Assembly: GCF_000516985.1 (NCBI RefSeq)
Contig: NW_006917091.1
Coordinates: 1,812,977-1,876,976 of the forward strand
Length of the DNA stretch: 64,000 nt
Origin: Pestalotiopsis fici W106-1
Taxonomy: Eukaryota > Ascomycota > Sordariomycetes > Amphisphaeriales > Sporocadaceae
Direction: 5' to 3'
A program made the position numbers and the translations under genes. Positions 32,891-44,700 of the stretch are shown piece by piece. How positions within the stretch are numbered: position 1 is the first letter of the stretch; each line of letters starts with the position of its first letter. A model generated the notes under the pieces. That model was not told the DNA's origin. It worked only from the letters and a program-made list of their open reading frames with translations, and ran no database searches.

Positions 32891-33359
32891 TCAATCGCTG
32901 ACTGTGGACGTAAGAACGGCCGTCGAAGTCCCGACTTGGTCAAGAATCGTAGGAAGGGGTCCATTCATACAAATAACAAAGTCGCCTGAAAGTATAGTGC
33001 TGAAAGTCCCATGACACACCAGATTAGCCTCTTTCTTGATACTCCTGGTGTCGGAGGAGACAGAGGGACGCAGCTCACCCATTGACAACATGATGCAAGC
33101 GCAACTCCGAGCCCGTCGACGACAAGACATCAAAGGTAAAATCGACATCATCACACGGATACCCCATCCCGGGCACGTCATAGTCCACCACGGCACAACC
33201 CACAGTGTTGCTGCTGTCGACAGCGAGGGTAAAAAAAATTTGCGGTTCGGGATTGTTGCCTCTGTATCCAAAGCCAGAGATGGTCATGGTCTCATTCAAG
33301 GCTACTGCTGCCAGCGTCGTCGTTGCAGTGACCAGTGCGGCGGATGTTGAGAGCGACAT
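32891..33359 (-). CDS. Small secreted protein with four cysteines
   Basis: Exons 33359-33079 and 33044-32891 splice in phase to 144 residues. The start MSLSTSAALVTATTTLAAVA is a good signal peptide. The mature part has two Cys in exon 1 (VGCAVV and GYPCDD) and two in exon 2 (LVCHGT and VICMNG), which could form two disulfides, and one N-x-T sequon near the cleavage site. No domain is recognised. The size and composition are those of fungal secreted effector-like proteins, but no function can be claimed. The intron is very short (34 nt), so the splice should be checked; without it the protein would stop at 105 residues. Confidence 0.6.
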
Positions 33360-34507
33360 TATGGAAACAATTATTGAGTCTTGACGATTCAATGAGCCGG
33401 AAATAGATATGAGGATTAAGCAGTTGTACGGGAAGTTTGTGGTTTATGAGCAAAGACGTAGGCTCAGATACTTCATGGGGGTGTTTTCTTTTCGCAGTTC
33501 CCTTGTATTTGCCCAATGTATGTAACGTTGCATCACTCTTTACCCGAAAATGCAACATATACCCAATATCTCAAACTAGAAGACACTCCCTGAATCCAGT
33601 TGGAGCGAATTTTCATCCGACTTGGCGAAATACAGACCTGTCGTCTGAGTATTTGCAGCTTGCACGTCTCACAGTTGCAATGTCCGGGTATCTGCATGGA
33701 GCGGCTTCGTCACGAATCTCCCCACGGAAATTGAGAGACTCAAAGATGGACAGATGCTGCCAATACACATCAGAGAACCAGATGCAGTGAGAAATGATGA
33801 TATGAAAACAAATCGGTTGGTCCGCATAAGGGTTGCAACCCAAGAGCTGCGAATAGATATCGCAGCGGTCGTTCCGCCGAGACCTAAGCTGCCGAAACGG
33901 AGCGAGCTGATGGGACGACAAGCACCATCTTATTCTCTTTCTTATCTTCTCTCTTATTTAAATTATTTCCTGCGTATTTTAAGTTTTTTCAATAATTTGC
34001 CCTCCGGACAACTGTAAATATAGCCACTAGGAATAATAACAATACCGTTGGCGCATAATCCCGGCTAGGTCGTGTTAATAGAGAACAGCAGTCATCACGT
34101 CAAACACATTTATACCACAAAGCAACACTTTCACATGCTCAGTCTTGTTTCCGAGTCATGTTCTTCTGAATCTAGTATTAACCAGCAAAGTTTGCTAGTC
34201 TTCGTAATTACAGTCGCAACTTCTGGGTCACTGATGTCAGGTTGAGTTTTCCTTGATACAATCAATGAGTGTCGATCATGTCTCAACGATGACAAGACCA
34301 CCGAGGCCAGAAGTGCCAAATCAATGCCTTTCTCAACGCCCCAAGACCATATGCTTCGCTATGCTCAAACGTCCGCTATTTCACGCGAGTCGATCTCATG
34401 TATGCAGGCTGGATCGCGTGTTCTTGTTCCTGTGATCACAATTCAAGATCTCTGAGCAGCCGTGTCAGGTCTGATATTTGTTCCTCAGATACCGGTTGGT
34501 CCGTTTC
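33360..34507. other. Intergenic, no gene seen
   Basis: This boundary stretch lies between the accessory part and the core genes. Short frames on both strands overlap each other and carry no domain signal. Confidence 0.55.
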
Positions 34508-36670
34508 CTACTCAACTTTCGACCTTCTTTGGGCGGTTCCGGGAGCGGGCGCAGGACGTGGGCGATTCCTCCCGTCTTGTTGGCGACTACCGCTCAGCCT
34601 AAGGGCAGCAAAACGCTTAGCGTCTGGTTCATCGTTCGAAAAGGTTGCAACACCGTCACTCGTCTTGGCAGATTCACGAGGGTTTGCTGGGTTATCAGGA
34701 TTGACAGATTGGACCCCGCCTCCACTAGGCGAGCGAGGACGCTTCAAAGTGTGCGTAGGAATGTTCTCACCGGACGATTGAATGATAGCCTCCAGCGTCT
34801 GCCATCCGGGCATCGAGAAGAGTTGGTACGTGTCGGCAAGGTCGTGCTTTGTGGCCACACGGCACAAAAGAGCTTCTTCCTCCTGTGCAATGTTAGTGAG
34901 CCCCAACCTAAACGATCATGAGAGGACAAATACCTTTGAAAGCACGCCCATGTTGTGAATGAAGCATAGGAGGTGAAAGTCGGAAAGCTTTTGCTGGCCA
35001 TCCTTGGTCTTGAGGGCCTTGGCCACAGCACTGGGCTGCTGCGTCTCGCCCATGATCTCGCGGTTTTCAATCGGGAAAGGGCTCTCTTTTGAGTCCTTGA
35101 ACAGGGGCTTGGGCTCGGTAGGAAAGCCGTGAGTCAAGGTGACATATAGATATTCGACAGGGAAAGCAGGCTTTGCATTTTCCTGAACGTTGGCATTGTA
35201 TTCATTGATCTTGCGGAAGAAGACCTCGGGTATGAATCTCGTGCGGCTCTTGGAACCGTCCTCATCCTCCTCTTCCTGCACAAGCATGACGGTAGGATCG
35301 GCCGACGGCTCGATGATATCGGCCCGAACCATTTCTACAGCCTCAAGAGATGCTTGATAGGCGGAGATGGCAATCTGGCCAGTCTCATCACCTGATATGA
35401 TGCAAGTCACGAAATTGGAGCCATAGATGCCAGTGTCACTCCATTTCGTGGGCTTGGGGTGCTGTGCTTGAAGTCTTGCGGCATAGCAGACCTCGAGTGA
35501 GGAAAGGTTGTACGAGTCTGCATGTCTCTTGCAGATGACGGAGCCGTCGCCGACACCCGAGTCCAGCAGGTCGGTAAAGATAGTGCCCACCGGCTCGAGG
35601 CCGCATAGTTTGGCAACAGCCGTGATTTCGTGCTCGTTGTCAAAGGGATTCAACGAGACACCGTCGGCCTCATCCACCTGTGGCACCTCATAGATAGCCT
35701 CCACTACAGCTTTAACTCCCAGTGGTATTTCGGTGTATTCCTCATAGTGACCGTAGAGAAGTCCGACTCTTTGAGCGCCAGTTCTGCGCCAGGCATCGAT
35801 AAATGTGTTGACCAGGTCAAATGAGGCGAACTCGACATGGTCGACGGCACGCCATGTCTGCGGCTGTAAGATGATGGAGCTCGGTTGGCACTTTGTGCAA
35901 ATACCCTCGGGCCAAGCTGGGTGGCCAGACGGACAGTCCTTCTTGACTCGGAAGTAGGGCTCCTTCAGAGGCGGAATGAAGGAGCTGCCCAGCTCGGGCT
36001 TGTTTGTGGCCGAGTTAATCTTGCGGAGGTAGGAGTGGAAAGATAGATATTTGATCTTCTTATCAGCTAGGTACTGCGGGTTGAAGGGGTCGAGAGGCAT
36101 GCAGTAGTCGCACATGCCCTTCGGTCCGTGCTTGCACATCTTATCGCGTCCTCTTGGGATCTTGCCGTCTTTCTTGTCCAGCCGATCATCCAAGGCTGAC
36201 TGTTTTACCACCTCCCACGGGTTTCTGATGAGTGTCGGCTCTTTTCCTATCGAGATTGGCTTTGTGGGGATGTCTTCGGTCGGCAGGATAGGCTTGCCGT
36301 TGAGTCTGTTTGCGGCGGCAGGAACGGCGCCATTGGAGTCGGTCTCGCCGTTGGCTGTGTCGCTCTTGTGGTCATAGGTCAGGAAGATGAGATCACCATG
36401 CTTGAGACCAATCTGGCTGAGTTTGAACTTTGCAATCTCTACCAGCCGTTTCCGCTCGCCGCCCGAGGGGGTATTGGACATGGCAATAGTTTCGGGAGCG
36501 ACGGTCGGAGGAAGCTCCTTGACCAGCTATTCACAGTACAGTCAGCGTCATGTATGTACAGTTCGGGCGTCCGAAAGGAAACTCACGAGACGACCCAGGT
36601 CGCCAAACGTATCACTGGGGTCAACCGTGACCCTCTTCATGCCATCAGGCCCCCGTAGTCGTAACAGCAT
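34508..36670 (-). CDS. NPL4: NPL4, cofactor of the Cdc48/p97 segregase
   Basis: Exons are 36670-36587, 36526-34934 and 34882-34508, giving 683 residues, close to other fungal Npl4 proteins. The first 110 residues are the ubiquitin-like UBX-L domain ([10 protein letters not shown] start). Two Npl4 zinc fingers follow: [12 protein letters not shown] at about 159-170 and [16 protein letters not shown] at about 226-241. The MPN-like domain follows ([30 protein letters not shown]); it lacks a JAMM metalloprotease site, as in all Npl4. The tail is disordered and basic with no NZF finger, as expected for fungi. With Ufd1 it loads polyubiquitinated clients onto Cdc48 for ER-associated degradation and chromatin extraction. 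Confidence 0.95.
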
Positions 36671-37926
36671 CTTGGGCAGTTGAGTCTGGATTGAATAGGT
36701 GGTAAGTGGGGGGGAAGGAATAAGTCTTGGAGGGGTGAATGTGAATGTGAATGAAGAGGGTAAAGTTATACTGATTGCGCAGCAACAACGACGATGCGGA
36801 AGGAACAAAGACGAGTGCACAGGAAAAAGATGCGATTTGTAATTTCTGTCTGTTCCCCCGTAGACAGTCTGTTTGGTTTGTGGTTTCGGTTTGAAATGTG
36901 AATGTGGCCAAGAGAAAGTCACAGAAACGATGCGCCAGGCCAATTAATCACCTAACCTAGGCATGAACAAGATGGGAAAGTCGCCGCGCGATTGGCGTGC
37001 ATGCGCGTGCCCCGTCTGGTCCGTCGTGCTTTTGGGGGGAGCTTCCAGGCGCTGACTTGAATGACGTGGGCACCCGCTAAGCTAAGCTGTCGTCAATTGG
37101 CCCAAGCTCCCTTTTTTTTTCTAAGCCAAGCGCTTTCAAAGTTACCGAGCATTGTTTCATGTCAGTTGCTTGTGGTGAGATTGTTACCTGAGTTACATGC
37201 ATAGGCACCTACGTAGTAGCTATGCAGCTCAAAGAGAACCTACTCAACTTGAGAGTCTTTCAATCTTATTACTTGCATAGTATACAACTCACTGTCGAGC
37301 ACAATAGATATCATGACAATAATTATACTTGAAAATCATAGGCAACTATTTTATCTCTCTTTTTTTCCTCTGCGAAAAAAAACTTTCACTATTGCCAAAC
37401 TAAACAAACTTCCGAAGAAAGACTTTCCGCAAAGTACGCCTAAGCAACCCATACAGCCATTCCTCTCACACAAGTCAGAATCCCACCGATGCCACGCTTG
37501 TCTGTCGATGGCAGTATTGCCGCCTTGTCTCGACAGTCTCTGCTATCCTGTGACCTTTCATGCCGGTTTGAACTCGCCCTCAATCTCCCATGAGAAAGCT
37601 AGTTCAATACCTGCTGGGATAGAGTATCCATGTCTACTCCCAACTCTCTGACTAGACTGCTTCCTCCCAGCACCCAGACTCAGACTGGTAAGCTTGCTGC
37701 GTGGTTTTGCTCGTTTTGTGAATGAACCGAGGAAGAATCGCTATTATACATGATGGAATCCACCTCAAAATCTCTCAGAGGCACAAAATATTTGCGCGTA
37801 CTCTTCTAACAGAATTCATACTGTTTGCACTGGGATATCCCTTTGCGCAACTTGCGCTTGAGACCGACAATTCTTCTGTCATATCCCTCAATGCAACATT
37901 TTCGGTCTTGGCACTCATCTTGCCGC
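36671..37926. other. Intergenic, no gene seen
   Basis: The NPL4 promoter occupies the left side, and the 3' flank of the PWWP gene the right side. Short frames here (for example 37313-37651 and 37722 onward) are not supported; the latter is an antisense shadow of the PWWP gene. Confidence 0.6.
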
Positions 37927-40137
37927 TTATGCTGCCGAATCTACAGCCGATGGCTCAGCAGAGGATGCTTTCTGTCACATATAGTCAGTACTGCTTTTGC
38001 GACAGCGTTTTGGCGACACTTACCTCTTCAGTTGGCTTGTCCTCAGCGGCGGCCGAATCGGCCTTGGTTTCGCTCTTAGGGGCTTCACTGGCCTCCTCCT
38101 TGGCCTCGCTCTTCTCCTCCTTGGCAATTTCCTTGGAAGCGGCGGCATCGCCATTGACTCCGTTGGTGGGCTCCGGGGCCTCTTTGGCAGCTTCTCCAGA
38201 GGTGCCATTTACACCGTTAGCCGGAGTGCCTGACTCTGCTGGCAGGGGGTCTGCAGCCAGGATCCCATTCCACTTGTCGAGGAGAACCTGCGATCGTGGC
38301 TTGAAGTTGAAATCTGCCTCCTTGGGGATCTCGGGAATCTTTAGAATTGCCTTCAGCACCTTGTTGATCTTGGTAGCGCGAATGATGCTAGCTTCCAGAT
38401 CCGGAAAGCCTTCCAACTTGACCAGGAAATCGGACATGCTCTGCATATCCGACTCCTTGATGGGACCCTCGCGAGGAATGAGGCCCTTCTGCAGTCGGTG
38501 GCGCAGGAATAGAATCTCCTTCTGTAGTGCGTAGTCAGCGATTGAATCTCCCAAGCGAAGCAGGCGACAACAAGCTTGCAAATACATACCTTCTTACGGT
38601 CCTGCTTCTCCTCAGGTGTCAACTCTGGCTCCTTGGGAGCAGACTCCTTCTTGGGCTTCTCGCCATCAGCGTCCTTGGCGGGCTTGCTCTTGGACTTGGC
38701 CTTGGGAACCTTTGCCGTTGACTCCTTCGGCGATGAAACTCCATTAGTGGCCGCCTTGGGCGTAGAAGAGCTAGTCAGCTTAATCTTCGGCTTCTTGACA
38801 GAGTCAGAGCGCTGGGGAGTCTGTCAACCTGGGTCAGTCTGATGGGAACTCAAGAGTGCGATGAAGGGCAGTTACTGACAGCATTGTTCTCTTCCTCTGC
38901 CTTGCGCTTCTTAGTGGCCTTCTTCTTTTCTGATCCCTCACTCTCCTGGGCCGAAGCATCGGGCATGTCCACGTCCTCGTCTTCAATCTTGGGTTCGCTC
39001 TTCTTAGTAGTCTTTTCCTTCTTGGCGCGAGCACGGGCAGCCTTGGCTTCTTGTTCGGCCAACTTGGCCTCCTGGAACTCCACCAGAACGCGCTTGTAGT
39101 CGTCAATGCTGTTCTGCTCGGCGGCAAGCTGATGCGCGGCGGCGAGATCCTTGCGCATCTTGGGGGTCACGAGATCTGCCACAGTTTCGAAGTCAAGGTC
39201 ATCGAGATCCGTGTTTCGCGTCCAGGAACTAGTCTCAAAGTTAGTACTGAGCCAAATGATACCAAACTGGCGCGTTTCGTGGCAAGACGCAATAGCAATG
39301 TGGGCATGAGTGTGCAAACTTACAATTCGTTGGTTTGCAGGTACATGACTGGATATGTCCTGTCACCAACCTTCTTGCCACCATCGGCGTAGTCGTCACG
39401 GTAGGTACCATCAGGGCGCGCAGCCGTTACGGGTCGCGAAGTGAGCATGTTCTGGGGCAGCATCTCCTCGTCGCAAACAATGACGGGCCACGGCGGGAAG
39501 CCCTTTAGTCTGGCGAAAAAGTGATCGCCAGGCTTGGCGTCGAGATGCTGGATCTTGGCTTTTGACTGCTTCTTGTTCAGCTTCTTGCTTGTGCTTGCCA
39601 CTGCTGACTTCCGTCGGTTCTTATTGGCAGGGGTCGAGGTAGTGGCCGCGGGGGCTGCGGCATTCTCTTCGTCGGCAGGCTTGTCCTCTGCTGCAGCGGC
39701 ATCGTCGGCAGACTTGTCCTGCTCTGCCAGCTTGTCGGCTCCAGCCTGTGTTTCGGTCTTGGATGCCTCGCTCTTGTCGGCATCCTCTGGCGCCTTTGCG
39801 GCGGCATCAGTCGCATCTGCATCTTTCATCTCGACGTCCGAGTCAGCGGCAGGCTTTTCTTCGTCTGTTGTGGGCTTGGTTTCTGCTAGATAAAAGATGC
39901 AATTGTAAGCTCCTGTGCGCGATGAATGTGAAGAAAAAGTGCTCGGATGCACAAGAGACGACAGAACTCACCCGAGTCAGCAACTGTCTTGCTGTCCTTG
40001 TCCTCGGCGGTAGGGGGCGCATCGCCGGACTTCGCGTCAGCGGGCGCAGCAGCAGCATCCGAAGAGGCGGCAGGCGCGTTGGTCTCGGAAGTCTCTGGCG
40101 CCTTTTGCTCAATGGGAGCGGCGACTTCGTCAGACAT
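37927..40137 (-). CDS. PWWP-domain chromatin protein with TFIIS-N/IBD-like helical domain
   Basis: Six exons (40137-39972, 39885-39324, 39228-38880, 38820-38590, 38521-38024, 37971-37927) join in phase to 616 residues. The last exon of 15 codons (KASSAEPSAVDSAA) is inferred from a GTAAGT donor and a CAG acceptor; without it the frame reads on 12 codons. The N-terminal 130 residues are acidic and Ala-rich. The PWWP domain starts at GDHFFARLKGFPPWPVIV and ends near NEFSWTRNTDLDDLD; it should bind methylated histone tails such as H3K36me on DNA. After Lys-rich linkers, EGFPDLEASIIRATKINKVL and KPRSQVLLDKW form a helical bundle like the TFIIS N-terminal or LEDGF integrase-binding domain. This is the LEDGF/HRP2 layout; a relation to Pdp3 of the yeast NuA3b complex is possible. 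Confidence 0.87.
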
Positions 40138-40632
40138 GATGAAGGGAAGTGACAATGGACGCGACAATTGGTATTTGGTGAATGTATAGATGCACGTGTG
40201 TTTTGATGATGGACGTTGGGAGTTTATGTTTGCTGGCAACGGAAAGGATGTTGCGTGGGTGTGGAGTAGAGATTTTGGTTTTAACGCTCGACGACCGCAG
40301 GACGCGAATTGAAGAAAGATGGAAAAGGGTTCCACTATTTGTGTTGAAGCTCGAAAAGCGTGTTGCTAAGACGAGACTTGACGGGGGGGTCCGTTTCGTT
40401 TCCCTGCGGGTCAGGCCAGGGAAAGAAAAATAGTCGTAGTAGCAGCAGTAAATTGAAAGTGCAAGCTGTGACGCGCCGACCTGATGGGGGCGTCTGACAA
40501 CACTACTATTGATGCTACTACGCTTCTGGAACTACCCAGGTGGGCAACGTCGGTGGTAGGCAACCTAACGTAATGAAGCGTACTAGGCAGGCGGGCAGGT
40601 AGGTAGGCAGATAGTCAGACGGACAGGCTGAA

Positions 40633-40690
40633 AGAGAGAGAGAGAGAGAGAGAGCAGAAACCAACACACAGACAGACAGACAGACAGACA
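40633..40690 (+). repeat. AG and GACA microsatellites
   Basis: An AG run (40633-40654) is followed after a short spacer by five GACA units (40671-40690). They are in non-coding DNA about 500 bp upstream of the PWWP start codon. Confidence 0.85.
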
Positions 40691-40764
40691 CACGGAAAGA
40701 CAAGACAAATAGACAGGGCGGGCAGCTCAATCCAACCTCTTTTGACTCTGGTTGGCAGTTGCCA

Positions 40765-40833
40765 ATCGATCAATCAATCAATCACACGATTAAACGCAAT
40801 GCGCCCTCTCCTTCTTCTTCTTCTTCTTCTTCT
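40765..40833 (+). repeat. ATCA and CTT microsatellites
   Basis: There are about four ATCA-type units (40765-40784) and a run of seven to eight CTT units (40811-40833), next to the AG/GACA cluster. Confidence 0.85.
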
Positions 40834-41775
40834 ATCTGATGTTGATAAATGATGAAACAGAAAACAAACAAAGACACACGGCGATGAGGGGGGAACACAA
40901 GAGAAGAAAAGCACCGCCGCAATTGGATTGCCACTTTTTGTCGTGTATGTTTTGACTGGCCTGATGACGGACAAGAAAAAAAAAAAGTCGGACAGAATTG
41001 GGAAAGGTGAGAAGAGGGAGAAGAAAAAAAAAACCAAGAGGTTCAAGGTTTCCCAGGGTCGATCACACTTATGTTATGGAGCAAAAACGCTCAGCAGCCA
41101 AGGAATACTTCTGTCTGGCTGGCTGGCTGGATACTTTTGATAAACGCTGTGTGCTTCCACACTGCCACCTGCATCCAACCCATTTCCCCTTAGTGGTTGG
41201 GAGACACGCAAAGGAAATTCACATAAAACGAAATGGAAACCAAAAAAAGAGTATCCAACAGACGAGGTCACGTGTGCTAATGCTTCCTCGGGTACAATAG
41301 GCTGTTGGTTCATCTCCTTGACTGATTTGCCTGACTAACGGATCAATGTCCAGATGACTGACTGACCGACCAACAGGCGAGACCTTATCGGTCAGGACCC
41401 CATCCTGATTCCTGACAGTCCTGTCCTGGGCCCTTGCGTGACGGCTACCTCAATTTCCGCCCTCATTAGCAACTTCAATGAGATTTACCCAGAGCGCCTC
41501 TGCAAACACGGGCGTCTCATCTCCAACACGTTCACATTTGCATACTCAAGTCACGCCCCCGGCTTTGAGTCTCACAACACGCCCAGCCAACTCCATTCCC
41601 TTCACCACATGTTGGCAAAACCAGCATAAGTGTTGTTAATATCTGAATTCCTCACATGTCTCAGGGATACATCGGTGGCCCTTGCTATTTGCATACAGTA
41701 AGCGTGATGTACAATCAAAACATTTTGTTCGCACCTTTTAACACAACCATGAACGCCCAGATATTGTATCTACTA

Positions 41776-44700
41776 TTACTCTTCGTCTTCCTCCTCCTCC
41801 TCGTCATCGTCGACGTCCATACTCTCGCCAGCAGTGACAGAAAAGGCCGGCTCCTGATCGACGCCAGAATAGCTGTCGCTCATCAAGAAAAGCTTGAGGT
41901 CATGCTTTCCGGGCGTTGGTACAGTGTATTCGAGTTTGACCTTTAGTTGTCGTCCAATCGTCACTCGCTTGATGGCAAGCAATGTCTTGGTGCTTTCTTC
42001 GCCAACCACCAGCCACCAGTTCTCCAGCTTCTTTGCTGGGTAGAACGGCGCATGTACGGTTGTGTCTACTTCTTCATCCTCTTCGACCTCTCGGTCAATC
42101 TGTACATTCAAATACGCCGGTTCGCCTGCCCGAATGTCGTCCTCGTCCACAGGTTCAAAGTTGAGCGTTATATCTGGATACTTGTTGTTCGTGAAGTTCG
42201 CCGCTTCAGCCAACTGCTTCTGTGACAGACCCAGACGCTTGATAAGGGTTGCGTAATTGGGATTCTCCTCGGGGTTCATGGACTCCATAAAGTCATAGAT
42301 GTCATTGATTCTATGGGACAGGTCAGTATTTGCATAAGTGAATGAATTCGTGGCAACATACTCGAACTCATTCGCCACCTTGACGACGTCTGGAGTGAAA
42401 TGAGGAATCTGCTTCAAGGGACTATCCCGGTCCCACATGGCCTGGACAACCATTTGCGACATTTCCATGGCATTCATGGCATTAAGATAGCCTTCAGAGG
42501 ATAGTACGTCAACCGTCGCGCTCAAGAGACTGAGCACCTTTGAGATGATAATCTCCTGATCTTTGGCAAGATCAATCGGCAACTGCATCCGCGAGAAGTG
42601 AGCCTGCAATAGAACGAATGCCTTGAAGTGTGGTGAGTCGTAAACAGGCTCCGCCATCTTGACAGGCACCCGATCATAGATGCGCCGGAGCAGAGTTTCT
42701 TCGTGGCGACGGATCTGGATAGATTCAAATTCAGTGGCCGAAGTGATAATCTCCAAGATGCCCTTCAGCTTAGTCTTTTGACTGAGCGACAACAGGAATG
42801 TCTGCATGGTGATGTACGAAATGTTATAGTATGCAGCAATCATTGCTGCATTCTGCGGCGCAACAGAGCCATCATCCTCATCAAAGTCGATGATCTTTGA
42901 TTCAGTCAGTTCCTTGAGAGTAGACTCTACCAGATCAGAGAGGTAGGCATTCAGCGCGTCAGGATCCTTGCTCGGCAAGCTGTAGTAGCTTGGGTTGGCC
43001 AACAGGCGACGGTAAAAGTATGTAAAGGTTGTCCAATTGATTGCATCCTCTCCAGACTCAATCATCTTGGTGCTGACTTCGGTGACAAAGGCGTCGTGGA
43101 CGTAATTTTGAAGATGGGACTCCACAGGCAAAGCCTCGTTCAGGAACTTCTTGAAGTACTCGCGGCGAGTGCCCGGCACCATGAGCACACCGCGGGCCCT
43201 ACCCTCCCTTGAAGGTTTCAGAGCCTTGCCAAACATCTGCAAAACTTCGCTAAGTGGGTAATCAATGTAGCGATGTTCACGACCTTCAAAGTATTGCGTG
43301 CCCATGACGACCACGAGGTGCGCTGTACAGTCCAGTTCCCAGCAAACATCGCGGGAAGCGACAAGGATTTGAATGGCGCCCTGGTTGTACAGATGCTTCA
43401 CGATTCTCTTGTCACTCAAGCTGAGAGCTTCATGGTAGTAGCCAACACCATGCGACAGTGCCTCTGCAAGAGCCTCTTCATGGATGCGTTCAAGCAAAGG
43501 TCGGAGCTGTTCGACGTCAACGTGCAGGAAGCGGTCTTCATCGTCATCTGCTAGGCATGTGGCAAGGATGTCTCGGGCAGTGGATCGAGTTTGTTTTCGA
43601 CTGGGAACAAAGACCATGGCTGGTTGACCAGCAGACATCTCAGTGATAGCCAGGTATGTCGGTTTTGCCATGGCGAGCATGAGAGAAGGGAAGTGGGGAA
43701 TCGAAAAGGACTGGATTCGAAGCTCCAGCGGTACTGGTCGAGCATGGGGACTGAAGTTGTAGGTGTCTTTCTTCTTGGCATCAATCCACTCTGCAAGATC
43801 TCTTGCATCGGCCAACGAAACACTGAGACCAATGATTCGCATGTCAAGTTCGGCTTGGGTTCTGATGTAATGCATACGCGAGACAATGATCTCATAGATG
43901 TATCCAGCTTGACCACCGAGTAGGTGAAGCTCATCAGCAATGAAAAGCTCGACCGTCAGGATATTCTTTCGTCGCTGCCACTGCCTCGACAGCACATCCC
44001 ACTGCGATGGCGTGGCTAAGATCAGATCTCCCTTTTCGAGGAGCTTGAGATCAGTCGCTGTCTCGCCAGTCAACTTTACTATATCCTTGCCACCACGGAG
44101 ATGGCCCAGTCGTTTTTGCCAATCTTGGAGGCGGACGTCGATCTGCTCTTGAAAGGGAGCAATGTAGACGGCACGTCCATATTCTGGTTGAGCCCAGTGC
44201 CTTAGGATGGCGAATTCAGCGCAAACAGTCTTTCCGCTTCCAGTAGGAGCACCGATAAACACATTGTCATTCGTCGTGTAGAGCGAGTTGAATGTTTGCG
44301 TTTGGATCTTGTTGAAGTACTCCCAATCTTCATAGACATGAGCATAGTCCTTTGCCTTCAGAGCTGCTACGGGTAGAGGTTGAAGAGAAAGAAGTTCAGT
44401 GTGTGGAGGGAACTTTTGTGGCAGGATGAGCTTTTGAAAGGAAATTGGCAGCCTGGTTTCTGAGTGCATCCAGCGATCTGATATCACGGAGATGAAGTAG
44501 TTTGGCGGCATGGGGTCGGTAATTGGGACGGTGAAATCGACCAGATGCTCGTTGGACTCGGAGAGCGCATAGTCCTTGCGCAGTAGGAATGTATCATAAA
44601 ACAAGACTTCCTCGCCATCGCAATCTTCAACCATGATCCAGAAACTTTCTGCAGTGCCGTGCAGCGCATCGTCCCATTCAAAGTTGGGAGTAATGCTCAG

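Larger units (their letters stand above)
40138..41775. other. Intergenic, rich in microsatellites
   Basis: The stretch is upstream of the PWWP gene and downstream of BRR2. No convincing gene is seen. It contains four different simple repeats within about 200 bp and several A-rich runs. Confidence 0.6.

Noticed and set aside
37722..38534. 270-codon frame on the plus strand
   Set aside because: It is the antisense shadow of the Ala/Glu/Lys-rich PWWP gene exons and has no domain of its own.
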